Below are positions 47,234-56,217 of a stretch of 64,000 nt of DNA, one piece after another. The notes beneath the pieces are model-generated. The model saw nothing but the letters and a program-made list of their open reading frames with translations, had not been told where the DNA came from and searched no databases. A program made the position numbers and the translations under genes. The stretch is from the NCBI GenBank assembly GCA_036322835.1, contig AP027304.1, positions 806,001-870,000 on the forward strand, written 5' to 3'. The stretch is from Tenuifilaceae bacterium CYCD (GTDB lineage: Bacteria; Bacteroidota; Bacteroidia; Bacteroidales; Tenuifilaceae). Each line of letters starts with the position of its first letter. Position 1 is the first letter of the stretch.

Positions 47234-47387
47234 TTATTTTTTTTAGTAAAACCGCAAAATCAAACATTTCTTCTGCTATACAGAGCAGTTCTTCATCCGA
47301 ATATTTTTGGAACTCTTTAAAAGTTCTCATATCCTCAATGTTCAACTTTGTTTTTAAGAAATTTTCTTTAAAAGCATCATAACTCAT
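47229..47387 (-). pseudogene. Small ORF with 3' end replaced by IS copy 2
   Basis: I translated 52 residues from the ATG at 47387 (MSYDAFKENFLKTKLNIED at the start; FQKYSDEELLCIAEEMFDF later). The stop codon lies in the IS end. Removing the IS and one duplication restores a 57-codon frame ending ILEENE, whose TAA overlaps the recombinase ATG. So this was the first gene of a recombinase operon. The protein is acidic and helical in appearance; function unknown. Only the last few residues are changed, so it may still work. Confidence 0.65.
47234..47241. repeat. Right target-site duplication of IS copy 2
   Basis: TTATTTTT, identical to 46227-46234. Confidence 0.85.
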
Positions 47388-47406
47388 TGGTATTAAATTA
47401 TTTTTT

Positions 47407-47441
47407 GGTCTTATCCGCCTCTAGAATCGGATAAGATGACC
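47407..47441. promoter_or_regulatory. Inverted repeat upstream of the small ORF/recombinase operon
   Basis: TCTTATCCG (47409-47417) and CGGATAAGA (47428-47436) are perfectly complementary around ten bases, with further GGTC/GACC at the outer edges. It sits 20-54 bases before the small ORF start, a good place for an operator, and is not followed by a T tract. Confidence 0.5.
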
Positions 47442-47910
47442 AGCTCGAACTAGATACTTTATTTATCTAACTGTGAAGGAAAAGTTTAGTTTTCAGAAAA
47501 AAAAATTTATGGATGATAGAATTTATTTGCTATGTGTTTGATTAATAACACATTAATACAGATGGTGAGTTTGAAGGGTTTTTAGTACTTTGGTCATTAA
47601 TAGTGCCATTATACCAAACAAAAATTCGTTATATGCCTGATAAATAGATTGTTGATAAAAATAAAAATAATAATTTAACAGATTTTGGATTCTGTTTAAA
47701 AAATTAAGGAGTCAACAATGGACTTAATAAAGTTGAAGTAAATCTGAAACGAATCGTTTCGTTCATAGGTTATTTTCAGCACATCAAGCACACATCACGA
47801 AATGTAATACAAACAAATTCAGATATATACAGCGCAGTTGTATCTTAAATATCTCAAAATTCATCTTTTTTTAAGAGAAGTCTTTTTAATATATAAAAGT
47901 AAAAAAAGTT
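47442..47910. other. AT-rich intergenic stretch with a possible seven-codon peptide
   Basis: No substantial gene. At 47718-47741 a seven-codon frame (MDLIKLK) follows a strong AAGGAG (47706-47711), which may be a leader peptide or the stump of a lost gene. Otherwise nothing recognisable. Confidence 0.4.
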
Positions 47911-48444
47911 ATGACTGAAAAGATTCTCCGAGAATTGATTGCAATTAATATTGAACCAATTGATTTCATCGCAATTGTCGCATCAAACCAAAACGTTGAG
48001 TATAGGTTGAATTATGGCTGGAACGGCATGGAGTTTAAAATACTAATCACCTCAAGCAACACAACTATGAAAACTGGTTACTCCTCAAAATCAATTCAGC
48101 CCATTTTCAGAGATTTTACTGAAATTTTTAATCAAAATGGATTGACAATAAACCACATAGTTTATGTATTAAACTTAGAGCATGGTATTTTCATATTGAA
48201 TTACTATGAAGGCCAAGAAGTAGCATACACCTTTACAACACAAATGGGCAAGATTGACACATTAAATGTTCATTTTAGTTCTGCAAAAGAAATAATTAAC
48301 TATACAGAAGCCTCTGTAAACTTCAACATGTTTGTAAATAGTTTGATAACAGAGCACAGCGAGTTTAAAATTGTAGTAAGTTCTCCAACTCCAAAGGAAC
48401 TATGCAGACGAATGAAGTTACAAAAACTATTTATTGATGAATAG
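47911..48444 (+). CDS. Hypothetical protein
   Basis: 177 residues, no signal peptide or membrane segment. Mixed alpha/beta pattern (ILRELIAINIEPIDFIAIVAS; VEYRLNYGWNGMEFKILIT; ELCRRMKLQKLFIDE at the end). I do not recognise the family. It stands alone, followed by a palindromic terminator shared with the convergent lipoprotein gene, and belongs to the accessory region next to the serine recombinase. Confidence 0.65.
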   Translation: MTEKILRELIAINIEPIDFIAIVASNQNVEYRLNYGWNGMEFKILITSSNTTMKTGYSSKSIQPIFRDFTEIFNQNGLTINHIVYVLNLEHGIFILNYYEGQEVAYTFTTQMGKIDTLNVHFSSAKEIINYTEASVNFNMFVNSLITEHSEFKIVVSSPTPKELCRRMKLQKLFIDE

Positions 48445-48450
48445 AGATAA

Positions 48451-48480
48451 AAAATGGTGTGCTATATAGCACACCATTTT
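48451..48480. terminator. Perfect 30-base palindrome, bidirectional terminator
   Basis: AAAATGGTGTGCTAT followed by its exact reverse complement. The two flanking genes converge on it. Confidence 0.75.
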
Positions 48481-48498
48481 GGTTAGCACGTATTTTGA

Positions 48499-49920
48499 TT
48501 AGAAATACCTGACAGCACGGACTTTTTTATCTGTTCTATCTTTTGTTCGTATAAGAATAGACCAACCCCAATCTGTTCCTGAAAAATCTACTGTATGCGC
48601 TTCATCTGCATCATATTGAGTTGAAGACCAATACCATCCAGACATATTTAAAGATAATCTATTAAACCAAATGTATTGTGACTCAACAAAACTAGGTAAA
48701 AACCAATCTGAACCCAGATTCCTACATAGTTTAGCAGCATAGTTCCCATCACCTTGATTTGCAATAATATTATCAGTATTCGACTTCCCACTTCCAAATG
48801 TATGTAATGTTTCTATTGAATTATTATTATTACTCCAAGCAGCAGTACCTTGGTCGGTTTTAGCAATAATTAAACCGTGTTTCTGAGTAGCATCAATATA
48901 TGCAATGATACCACCTAAATACTCATCACCAATTTTATAAGCCGATGTGGTAAAATTAGATTCTGACACTGTAGTCCCAACACTATTGGTTGCAACTATT
49001 CTATAGTAGTATTTTTGATTTGGTTCTAAGTTATTAATTACAACACTAACATTTGTTGGTGTATTACCACTTATAGTATTACCCAAAATGATAGTTGTAC
49101 CGTAATTTGTTGTTGTACCATATTCAAATTTAACCGTAGTATTAGAACCATTTGCATTCACTAAACCGCTTAATGTAACTAATAAATATGTAACATTTGC
49201 TGCATTGCTGGATATTGATGGTGCATCAGGAGTTTTAAATGACATTTGGCTACCATAATTAACTCCTACAGAATTTTTAGCGTATGCCCTTACATAGTAA
49301 GTAGTATTGGTTGTCAATCCAGTAATATTTGAAGTAAATGTTCCTATACCACTTCCAATTTGAACTTTACTATTATCAACGGTTGGATTCTGAGTGGTAG
49401 AGTAACACACACCTCTTTCGGTAATGGTTGCACCACCATCCGATGTCACACTTCCACCTACGGTTGCAGTTGTTTGAGTAATATTAGTAATACTACTTGT
49501 TGATACGGTTGGTAGAACCACAGCCCCAGTTGTAAATGTTAACTCATTACCATAAACAATACCTTCGCTATAGGTTGCGTATGCTCTCACATAGTAGGTG
49601 GTACTTGGTGTTAAGCCTGTTAGACTGCTAGTATAAGATGCCCCCCCTGTACCATCGGCAGTTCTACTATCATTAATAGTTGGGTTTTGAGTTGTACTCC
49701 AACATATACCCTTACCATCAATGGTTGCATTACCTTTAATAGTCATACTACCTCCACTCTTGGCAGAAGTTTGAGTAATTTGAGAAACTGATGCTGTCGT
49801 TACTGTAATAACTGTTTTTGGTTCATCAGAACCGTTATCCTTTTCACAGGAAACAAAGAAAGATGACGTTAATAGCATAACTGTCATCAGTAAAATAGTA
49901 CTCTTAAAATTTGTTTTCAT
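48499..49920 (-). CDS. Surface lipoprotein with fibronectin-III-like repeats and C-terminal Lcl/DUF1566-like domain
   Basis: 473 residues. Lipoprotein signal ending at C25 (FFVSCEKDNGSDEP). Three tandem beta-sandwich repeats of about 90 residues follow (ITQTSAKSGGSMTIKGNATI; ITQTTATVGGSVTSDGGATI; then a more distant third), each with GLTxxTTYYVRAYA. The C-terminal 140 residues (GDEYLGGIIAYI; HGLIIAKTDQGTAAWSN; WYWSSTQYD; VRAVRYF) resemble Lcl/DUF1566 or FISUMP-type domains, which suggests adhesion or binding. It starts 14 bases after the MBL-fold gene. Confidence 0.85.
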   Translation of the reverse strand: MKTNFKSTILLMTVMLLTSSFFVSCEKDNGSDEPKTVITVTTASVSQITQTSAKSGGSMTIKGNATIDGKGICWSTTQNPTINDSRTADGTGGASYTSSLTGLTPSTTYYVRAYATYSEGIVYGNELTFTTGAVVLPTVSTSSITNITQTTATVGGSVTSDGGATITERGVCYSTTQNPTVDNSKVQIGSGIGTFTSNITGLTTNTTYYVRAYAKNSVGVNYGSQMSFKTPDAPSISSNAANVTYLLVTLSGLVNANGSNTTVKFEYGTTTNYGTTIILGNTISGNTPTNVSVVINNLEPNQKYYYRIVATNSVGTTVSESNFTTSAYKIGDEYLGGIIAYIDATQKHGLIIAKTDQGTAAWSNNNNSIETLHTFGSGKSNTDNIIANQGDGNYAAKLCRNLGSDWFLPSFVESQYIWFNRLSLNMSGWYWSSTQYDADEAHTVDFSGTDWGWSILIRTKDRTDKKVRAVRYF

Positions 49921-49933
49921 ATATTTTTTGTCT

Positions 49934-51145
49934 TTAGGATTTGCTGAACTTAATAGTAGTCATGATAAAGCAACAAAAAACATCCCATGATATTTTAAGA
50001 TGCGAATGCTCAAAAACCTTATTTAACTTTAATCTCCTACTTTGCTTCTTGTCTGTTAAGCAATAATTATCGTTTAAAGAGCACCATTCGTTATTAACTA
50101 ATTTTAATTGAATTTCCTTGAACAAGAAAAGTTTTGTTTCTTTTTCTCTCATTAGTGAGATACATCTATTACAAAACTTGGATTTACAATAACTAATGCT
50201 CTTATATGCATCGCCTGTAAGACACTGCAACGAACCTCCGCTTTTCACCCATGTTGCTCTTGTGCTTTTAATTTTGGTATATGCATCTTTGTTTGATTGA
50301 CTCCCATGATGTGGTGCTGTGATAAGAATTTCGTTATCATCATAATCAAGGTACTCTTTTGCAAAAAACAAATTCGAATCAGCGGTAAACAGTATTTTGG
50401 GGTTATTTTGATGTAAGTATTCAAACACTAAAGAATACTGGTTGTTTTTTGTTAAATAAAGAAGTTTAAGGAAGTTTGCTAATGAATCATTGGTCTCTTT
50501 AATTTTTTGCAAAGTAACCAACTCATTTGCATTAAGAATTCTAAACGGATATCCGCTTATTCTTGTATCTGTTTTTTCATTTGTTGGATAAAAGAATCTT
50601 ATCACTCCGACCTTTTTCAAAGCCAACGCAAAGATTTTTAGAATTCTATGTAAATCAATATTAGGAGGCGTATAATATTTGTCAGGCTTATTCTTTATCA
50701 ATAATTTATGAAATCTATACAATTCTTCAAATTCGAAAGATTCATCAGATATCCGATAGAATGCCTCAATCCCACCTCCTTCTTCAATGAAATTTAGTGG
50801 AAACTCAACGCATTCCAATGGTTTCATAAGTTTAAAATTATATTCAACTAACGATTCTAAGCATTGACGATGTTCTTTTACATAATTGATTATAGGTTGC
50901 CATAAGCCTGGCAACCATATTTCATCAATGCTAAAATCTGATTCAGATTTTAGCATTTTTTCAATACCATAAGTATGGTCTTTGTCATTATGAGTTACTA
51001 TACATAGGTTAATAATTTTCCCTTTAAAGTCTTCAACTCCGTTTTTTGTACTTCCTCCATCTATTACATAAAGGTTATTACAATTTTGAATTGAGAAACA
51101 GTCGCCCGTGCCTCCATTATGAACTTTAAATATTATATCAGCCAC
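49934..51145 (-). CDS. Metallo-beta-lactamase-fold hydrolase (ComEC-like MBL)
   Basis: 403 residues with a GTG start and no signal peptide, so cytoplasmic. Metal motif THNDKDH (H52, D54, D56, H57) is the HxDxDH variant seen in ComEC-type MBL domains; a later histidine is in TAPHHGSQSNKDAY. The N-terminus VHNGGTGDCFSIQ fits that family. Family enzymes act on phosphodiesters or nucleic acids; the substrate here is unknown. It is cotranscribed with the repeat lipoprotein downstream. Confidence 0.85.
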   Translation of the reverse strand: MADIIFKVHNGGTGDCFSIQNCNNLYVIDGGSTKNGVEDFKGKIINLCIVTHNDKDHTYGIEKMLKSESDFSIDEIWLPGLWQPIINYVKEHRQCLESLVEYNFKLMKPLECVEFPLNFIEEGGGIEAFYRISDESFEFEELYRFHKLLIKNKPDKYYTPPNIDLHRILKIFALALKKVGVIRFFYPTNEKTDTRISGYPFRILNANELVTLQKIKETNDSLANFLKLLYLTKNNQYSLVFEYLHQNNPKILFTADSNLFFAKEYLDYDDNEILITAPHHGSQSNKDAYTKIKSTRATWVKSGGSLQCLTGDAYKSISYCKSKFCNRCISLMREKETKLFLFKEIQLKLVNNEWCSLNDNYCLTDKKQSRRLKLNKVFEHSHLKISWDVFCCFIMTTIKFSKS

Positions 51146-51378
51146 AGTTTCAAAATAAACATCCTAAATCAAAATTAATTTATTGGTAATTAGTTTTTTA
51201 CAGATTTTATTTATCGAAAGGTAATTGATGATAATCGCTAGTATTTTTTTATTTAAAGCTTAAAAATCCCATAAATCGGCAATATCCAAGTGCCTAAAAG
51301 AGAGGCAAAATGCTGGTATCATAATTTTTACTTCAATAAATTTGCTTACTTTTAATCTAGTATTTAAACCAACAAACT

Positions 51379-52125
51379 ATGATTAGGGCAATTTTGGTTG
51401 ATGATGAAAAGGATGCTCGTGATTCCTTTCAACTTATTGTATCGGAATTCTTTAGCAGCGATGTAGAGATAGTTGCATCGGTTGGCAGCGTAAAGGATGC
51501 TGTTAAATCTATAATTTCACTGAAACCAGAGCTGGTATTCCTTGATATTGAAATGCCAAAGGAGAATGGCCTGCAACTATTCGAGTATTTTGGCGAGGAT
51601 ATTGAATTTGAGGTGGTTTTCACCACAGCTTACCAAAAATATGCAATTACTGCATTCAGGTATGCAGCGTTGGATTACCTATTAAAACCAATAGACTATA
51701 ATCAACTGGGCGAAACTATTCAGCGATTTAAAAGGAGAACAAGAAACTTTTCAAAGATAAAAATCGATACCTTCGTAAACAATCTCTCCAACGATTTAGA
51801 AATCAATAAGAAAGTCGTTTTTCCTGCAAAAAACGGCTACCAGATTGTTAAGGTTAGCAATATTCTGTTCTGTCAAGCTGACATAAACTACTCCACCATT
51901 CACCTAATTGATGGCACTTCTTTTACGATAGTTTCCACGCTAAAAAACTTGGAGGAAACACTTCCCGAAACATCCTTCTTCAGATGCCACAAGTCTTTTT
52001 TGGTAAACATTAACCACATCAAAACCTACGACAAAAGTAGAGATAAGATTGTGCTAGATTCTGGAAAAGAGGTGGATATTGCAACCCGCAGGGTAGAACA
52101 GTTTATGGAGATACTAAATAAATAA
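51379..52125 (+). CDS. LytTR-family response regulator
   Basis: 248 residues. An N-terminal receiver domain with phospho-acceptor D56 (ELVFLDIEMP), acidic pocket VDDE and conserved KPID is followed by a LytTR DNA-binding domain (about 140-245; SNILFCQADINYSTIHL; FFRCHKSFLVNINHI). It is followed after 4 bases by its sensor kinase gene. LytTR regulators bind direct repeats upstream of target genes; none was identified. Confidence 0.95.
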   Translation: MIRAILVDDEKDARDSFQLIVSEFFSSDVEIVASVGSVKDAVKSIISLKPELVFLDIEMPKENGLQLFEYFGEDIEFEVVFTTAYQKYAITAFRYAALDYLLKPIDYNQLGETIQRFKRRTRNFSKIKIDTFVNNLSNDLEINKKVVFPAKNGYQIVKVSNILFCQADINYSTIHLIDGTSFTIVSTLKNLEETLPETSFFRCHKSFLVNINHIKTYDKSRDKIVLDSGKEVDIATRRVEQFMEILNK

Positions 52126-52129
52126 GCAG

Positions 52130-55100
52130 ATGCGTACCACAGTGTGCTGTCTTAAATTAATTTTACTTTTTTCTGTAGTAAGTTTTAAAACAACCTTTGG
52201 ACAAATCCACTATTCAAAGCACTACACAATGAGAGATGGGCTGCCATCCAACTCTATTCGTGTAATATTTAAAGATTCCAGAGGCGTTATGTGGATAGGA
52301 ACAGATGCAGGATTATGCACCTTTGATGGGAATAGTTTCAGAAAGTTTTCACTTCTAAATGAAAATAAGAGCAACAAGGTTTGGACTATAACCGAGGATG
52401 ATTATGGGAACATTTGGTTCGGAACGTACGGTAGTGGACTTTTCAAGTATAATGGAAAAAAAATTGATAGATATCAAAGCCCAATTATTCCTAGTAATCA
52501 TATACGAAAGATTCATTACTCTAAAACGCATAAATGTCTTTTAATTGGGACAGAACAGGGATTTTGTGTTTACAAAGACTCTATTTTCAAAAACTATCCA
52601 ATTGACCCCAACAAACCAGACAATAGGGTTCAAGTAATGGGGTTTGCTGAAACAGAAAAAGGAGTAAACTTTTACACCTACCTACACTTTGCATACACCT
52701 ATTACCCTAACGAAAATAAAATTATTCCTATTCCAACAGATTCGCCAATCAACAGCGAATCTAGTTCTTCTTGCTTCATTAGTTCTAAGGGTGACACCTT
52801 GGTCGGTGACTTTAAAAGAGGATTAAAAATAATTAACAACTCGGGAGTCAAACGATATGACGGCATGGGACAAATCTTTGATATGCAAGAGGATAAGGCT
52901 GGTGTAATATGGGTTGCAGCCTGGAGTTATATGGATATGCCTGAAAAGGGCGGATTTTACTGCATCCAAGAAAATAAGCAACCATTGCAGGTAAACTCTC
53001 AATTCAAAATTAACGATAGACTGGCATGGTGTATTTATATCGATGAAAATGACAACAAATACCTTGGAACAGACGACAATGGTTTCTATTTTATTCCCAA
53101 CAATGGAATTACCTACTTTGATGCTTCATTCTTTGGATTGAATAAACTGGAAATTTATGACATAGATTATATAGATGAAAATATTTGGTTTACAGCAAAT
53201 AACTATCTAATTATTGGTAAACAGGAAACTGGATTCAAGGTGATAAGTAGCGACTATCTGCTCAAGCATTCTAAATCGGGTTATCCAAATAGAAAGAATC
53301 ACACCAAAACTCAAAGTGATATTTTATTAATGGATATTGCAATTGATAGTCTTGCTAATATATGGATTGGCTCTAACAAAACAATATTCAAATTAACTCA
53401 ACCAAACCCTCCATACCTACACTATAATTACGGGACGCATTTTGGACAAAGAATATTTGTGGACAAAAAAGGAAAATTACTTGCAACAGGATGGCACTAC
53501 TTAGGTATTATACCAAATATTTTTGAAAAATGGGACTCTACATGTATTAAATCACTTGATTTCCCTACAGATATAAACAGGGTAATAATAAGAGCAGATG
53601 AAGTCTGGTTTTCAAGTTGGGCTAACGGATTGTACTGCTATAAAAGAGGAAAATTTACTACCTACAGAAAAAACGAGAGGATTCCTAACAATATTAATGA
53701 TATTTGTATAGATAAACAAAAAAGAATTATAGCAGGAACAAACGATGGGGTTTTAAAAATCTACGAGAGAAAGGATAGTCTAATAGAGAAGTACTCGTTG
53801 TCCAATTATGATGGAATAATAGGCAATAATATATCGTGGTTATTCTGTTCCTCAGACAACTTACTTTGGATTGGGACAAACTCTGGTATTAACGTATTGT
53901 CTTTAAATAAACTTTATGACGAAGGGAAAACAGAAATTCGTATTTACAATCATGATGAGGGGTATACTGAATTTGAAGTTAGCGGTATAGTTGAGGATAA
54001 ATATGGTAATTTATGGCTAGGTGGAGAGGATTACCTAGTAAAGATTGAATCAAAAAAATTACTAGACAATCAGAGCAACTTCGGCAAACTCAATCTTTCG
54101 TCTATACTTATGAATAACAGTGAATATGATTGGAGTAAAAAATTCACAACCAACCCTTGGACTCATTTACCAATAGACAAAGTGGTATTGAACTATGATG
54201 AGAACTCCTTGGTATTTAAAGTGAACACCACTAATATTCAGAATCCTAACAAAGATGTCTATTCTGTTTATCTGGAAGGGTTTGATAAAGAACCATCAGA
54301 ATGGAATACTAAGCAAGAGTTTACATATACCAACCTTAAATATGGAAATTACAAACTTATTGTAAGGTGTAAAAATTTAAGTACCCAAAGGGAGTATGAG
54401 CCTATCGAATTTGCTTTTACAATAAAACCTCCTTGGTGGTTTACTTGGTGGTTCTTGTTATTTACTTTTACATTCTTAATTTTATTTGCATATACTTTTA
54501 TTCAGAAAAGATTAAAGGAAGCCAGAAGAAAATCAAAAGTAGAACAACGAGTTGCTGAATTAAAGTTAGAGGCATTAAAAGCTCAAATGAACCCGCACTT
54601 CATATTCAACGCATTCTCTTCAATTCAGTTGTATATTTTAAAACAAGACACAAAGAATGCACTAGATTATCTTAATAAGTTTTCTAAACTTATAAGAATG
54701 ACATTAGACAACTCGACAAGGAGTCAAGTTCGATTGAGCGAGGAAGTCGAATTTCTAAGATACTATCTGGATTTGGAGAAAAAAAGAGTTATCAATTTAG
54801 ACTATTCGATTGAAATAAGCGATAACATTGAAATTGAATCCACCAATATTCCCCCCATGCTAATACAACCCTTGGTAGAAAATGCCATAATGCATGGAAT
54901 AAGACACTTGGATGGAGAAGGAATGATTAAGATTTCGTTTGATATTACTAATGAAAATATGCTCCTCTGTGTAATTGATGATAATGGTATTGGAAGACAA
55001 AAGGCCTCCGAAATTTATGCGAATCAAACAAGAACCCATAGTTCCAAAAGCACATTGATTAATCAGGAGCGAATAGAACTTTTCAACTCTTCAACAAAGC

Positions 55101-55186
55101 ACAAAAGTATCCAAATGCAATACACCGACCTATGTTACGATGGTGTAAACGGAACTCGTGTTGAGTTGATAATTGATTCTGATTAG
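52130..55186 (+). CDS. Propeller-sensor histidine kinase (LytS type)
   Basis: 1018 residues. Signal peptide (to about 25, KTTFGQ), then a large periplasmic sensor built from two-component-regulator propeller repeats (GVMWIGTDAGLCTFDG; GNIWFGTYGSGLFKYNG; LLWIGTNSGINVLS; GNLWLGGEDYLVKI), a Y_Y_Y domain (LKYGNYKLIVRCKN), one membrane helix (about 768-790) and a His_kinase domain with H823 in AQMNPHFIFNAFSSIQ, then an ATPase domain. It lacks the AraC output seen in hybrid versions and pairs with the LytTR regulator upstream. The sensed ligand is unknown, often a glycan in related systems. Confidence 0.93.
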   Translation: MRTTVCCLKLILLFSVVSFKTTFGQIHYSKHYTMRDGLPSNSIRVIFKDSRGVMWIGTDAGLCTFDGNSFRKFSLLNENKSNKVWTITEDDYGNIWFGTYGSGLFKYNGKKIDRYQSPIIPSNHIRKIHYSKTHKCLLIGTEQGFCVYKDSIFKNYPIDPNKPDNRVQVMGFAETEKGVNFYTYLHFAYTYYPNENKIIPIPTDSPINSESSSSCFISSKGDTLVGDFKRGLKIINNSGVKRYDGMGQIFDMQEDKAGVIWVAAWSYMDMPEKGGFYCIQENKQPLQVNSQFKINDRLAWCIYIDENDNKYLGTDDNGFYFIPNNGITYFDASFFGLNKLEIYDIDYIDENIWFTANNYLIIGKQETGFKVISSDYLLKHSKSGYPNRKNHTKTQSDILLMDIAIDSLANIWIGSNKTIFKLTQPNPPYLHYNYGTHFGQRIFVDKKGKLLATGWHYLGIIPNIFEKWDSTCIKSLDFPTDINRVIIRADEVWFSSWANGLYCYKRGKFTTYRKNERIPNNINDICIDKQKRIIAGTNDGVLKIYERKDSLIEKYSLSNYDGIIGNNISWLFCSSDNLLWIGTNSGINVLSLNKLYDEGKTEIRIYNHDEGYTEFEVSGIVEDKYGNLWLGGEDYLVKIESKKLLDNQSNFGKLNLSSILMNNSEYDWSKKFTTNPWTHLPIDKVVLNYDENSLVFKVNTTNIQNPNKDVYSVYLEGFDKEPSEWNTKQEFTYTNLKYGNYKLIVRCKNLSTQREYEPIEFAFTIKPPWWFTWWFLLFTFTFLILFAYTFIQKRLKEARRKSKVEQRVAELKLEALKAQMNPHFIFNAFSSIQLYILKQDTKNALDYLNKFSKLIRMTLDNSTRSQVRLSEEVEFLRYYLDLEKKRVINLDYSIEISDNIEIESTNIPPMLIQPLVENAIMHGIRHLDGEGMIKISFDITNENMLLCVIDDNGIGRQKASEIYANQTRTHSSKSTLINQERIELFNSSTKHKSIQMQYTDLCYDGVNGTRVELIIDSD

Positions 55187-55290
55187 TTTACTGTATCCAA
55201 TATAGGGTATACCCCAAGTTGATACACTTTTTACATCCAGTTTCAGTTTTTTTTCCCAGCAATTGTATCTTATTTTTGACCACTCTAAAA

Positions 55291-55926
55291 ATGATACAGA
55301 ATATGGACGTGGTATGCTATGTCAGAAAGTCTTCAGATGACCAGAACTGGGAGCGTCAGTTGGTCAATTTGAAGGAAATTGCTGAACAGAGGAATTGGAA
55401 TGTGATTAGAACATTTTGCGAATCAGTGAGTGGAACAACTCATGCCAATTCTCGCAAAGAGTTTAACTCGATGATAAAGTATATCGAACAGAAAAACATC
55501 AAAATAATACTTATAAGCGAGATTTCTCGCTTAGGCAGGAAAGTTACTGATATCTTAACCACCATTGAGTCAATACACGAAAAATCAATATCGCTTTATA
55601 TTCAGCAATTTAACATGTTATCATTTGAAAATGGGAAAGAAAATCCCTCAGTCAAACTTCTATGCCAAATGATGGCAATTGGCGCAGAAATGGAGAATAC
55701 ACTTAGAAAAGACAGACAAACAGAAGGCATTGCTGTTGCAAAACTTCAGGGCAAGTACCAAGGAAGAAAAGAGGGTGCAATTGCTAACAAAAAAAAATAC
55801 TTTATAAAATATAAAAATGTATTAGAATTGTTGGAAAGGAGTGAGTTAAGTGTAAGAAGAATTGCCGTGATTACTGGGCATTCAGTTAATACAATTCGCA
55901 AAATTAAGCATTTGATTACTAATTAA
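55291..55926 (+). CDS. Small serine resolvase/invertase
   Basis: 211 residues from the ATG at 55291 (an upstream TTG at 55219 is rejected because the catalytic domain begins at MDVVCYVRKSSDD). The catalytic serine is in RKSSDDQ; ISEISRLGR and GAEMENTLRKDR are conserved resolvase segments, and the C-terminal helix-turn-helix (SVRRIAVITGHSVNTIRKI) binds DNA. It is not similar in layout to the large recombinase at 44.6 kb. Could resolve cointegrates or invert a segment of the mobile region. Confidence 0.9.
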   Translation: MIQNMDVVCYVRKSSDDQNWERQLVNLKEIAEQRNWNVIRTFCESVSGTTHANSRKEFNSMIKYIEQKNIKIILISEISRLGRKVTDILTTIESIHEKSISLYIQQFNMLSFENGKENPSVKLLCQMMAIGAEMENTLRKDRQTEGIAVAKLQGKYQGRKEGAIANKKKYFIKYKNVLELLERSELSVRRIAVITGHSVNTIRKIKHLITN

Positions 55927-56110
55927 ATACCATCCTGTATCTCTCTAGAAATGGGTCTGGAGCAAAATAGTGATTAGGATAATTCGCTCGGTAAACATGC
56001 TCTACCTTTCCCTCCCTTTCCTTATACTCCATAACTATCATAAATTCAAGAGTTCCATCAGCGTTGAAAATATCTTGATGGGCAATCAAAGTCTGTTTTT
56101 TCTCTTCCAT
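55919..56110 (-). CDS. Small hypothetical protein
   Basis: 63 residues (MEEKKQTLIAHQDIFNADG; EHVYRANYPNHYFAPDP). It overlaps the last 8 bases of the resolvase on the other strand. Codon pattern looks coding and the start is ATG, but no family is recognised. Confidence 0.5.
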   Translation of the reverse strand: MEEKKQTLIAHQDIFNADGTLEFMIVMEYKEREGKVEHVYRANYPNHYFAPDPFLERYRMVFN

Positions 56111-56217
56111 TTTTAAATTTCTTCAAAAATAAATGCATCTGTCGAGCAAAAAAAATCACTCAGTTTGATTTTTTTCTATAAGTACAAACCAATACCTTTA
56201 TAACTAAATACTATAGT

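Noticed and set aside
47409-47417. TTATCCGC in the dyad resembling the IS ends
   Set aside because: The shared eight bases are too short, and the dyad lies outside the duplicated target site; it is not an IS remnant on this evidence.
55219-55290. TTG start for the small resolvase
   Set aside because: The extra residues precede the start of the catalytic domain and have no similarity; the ATG at 55291 fits.
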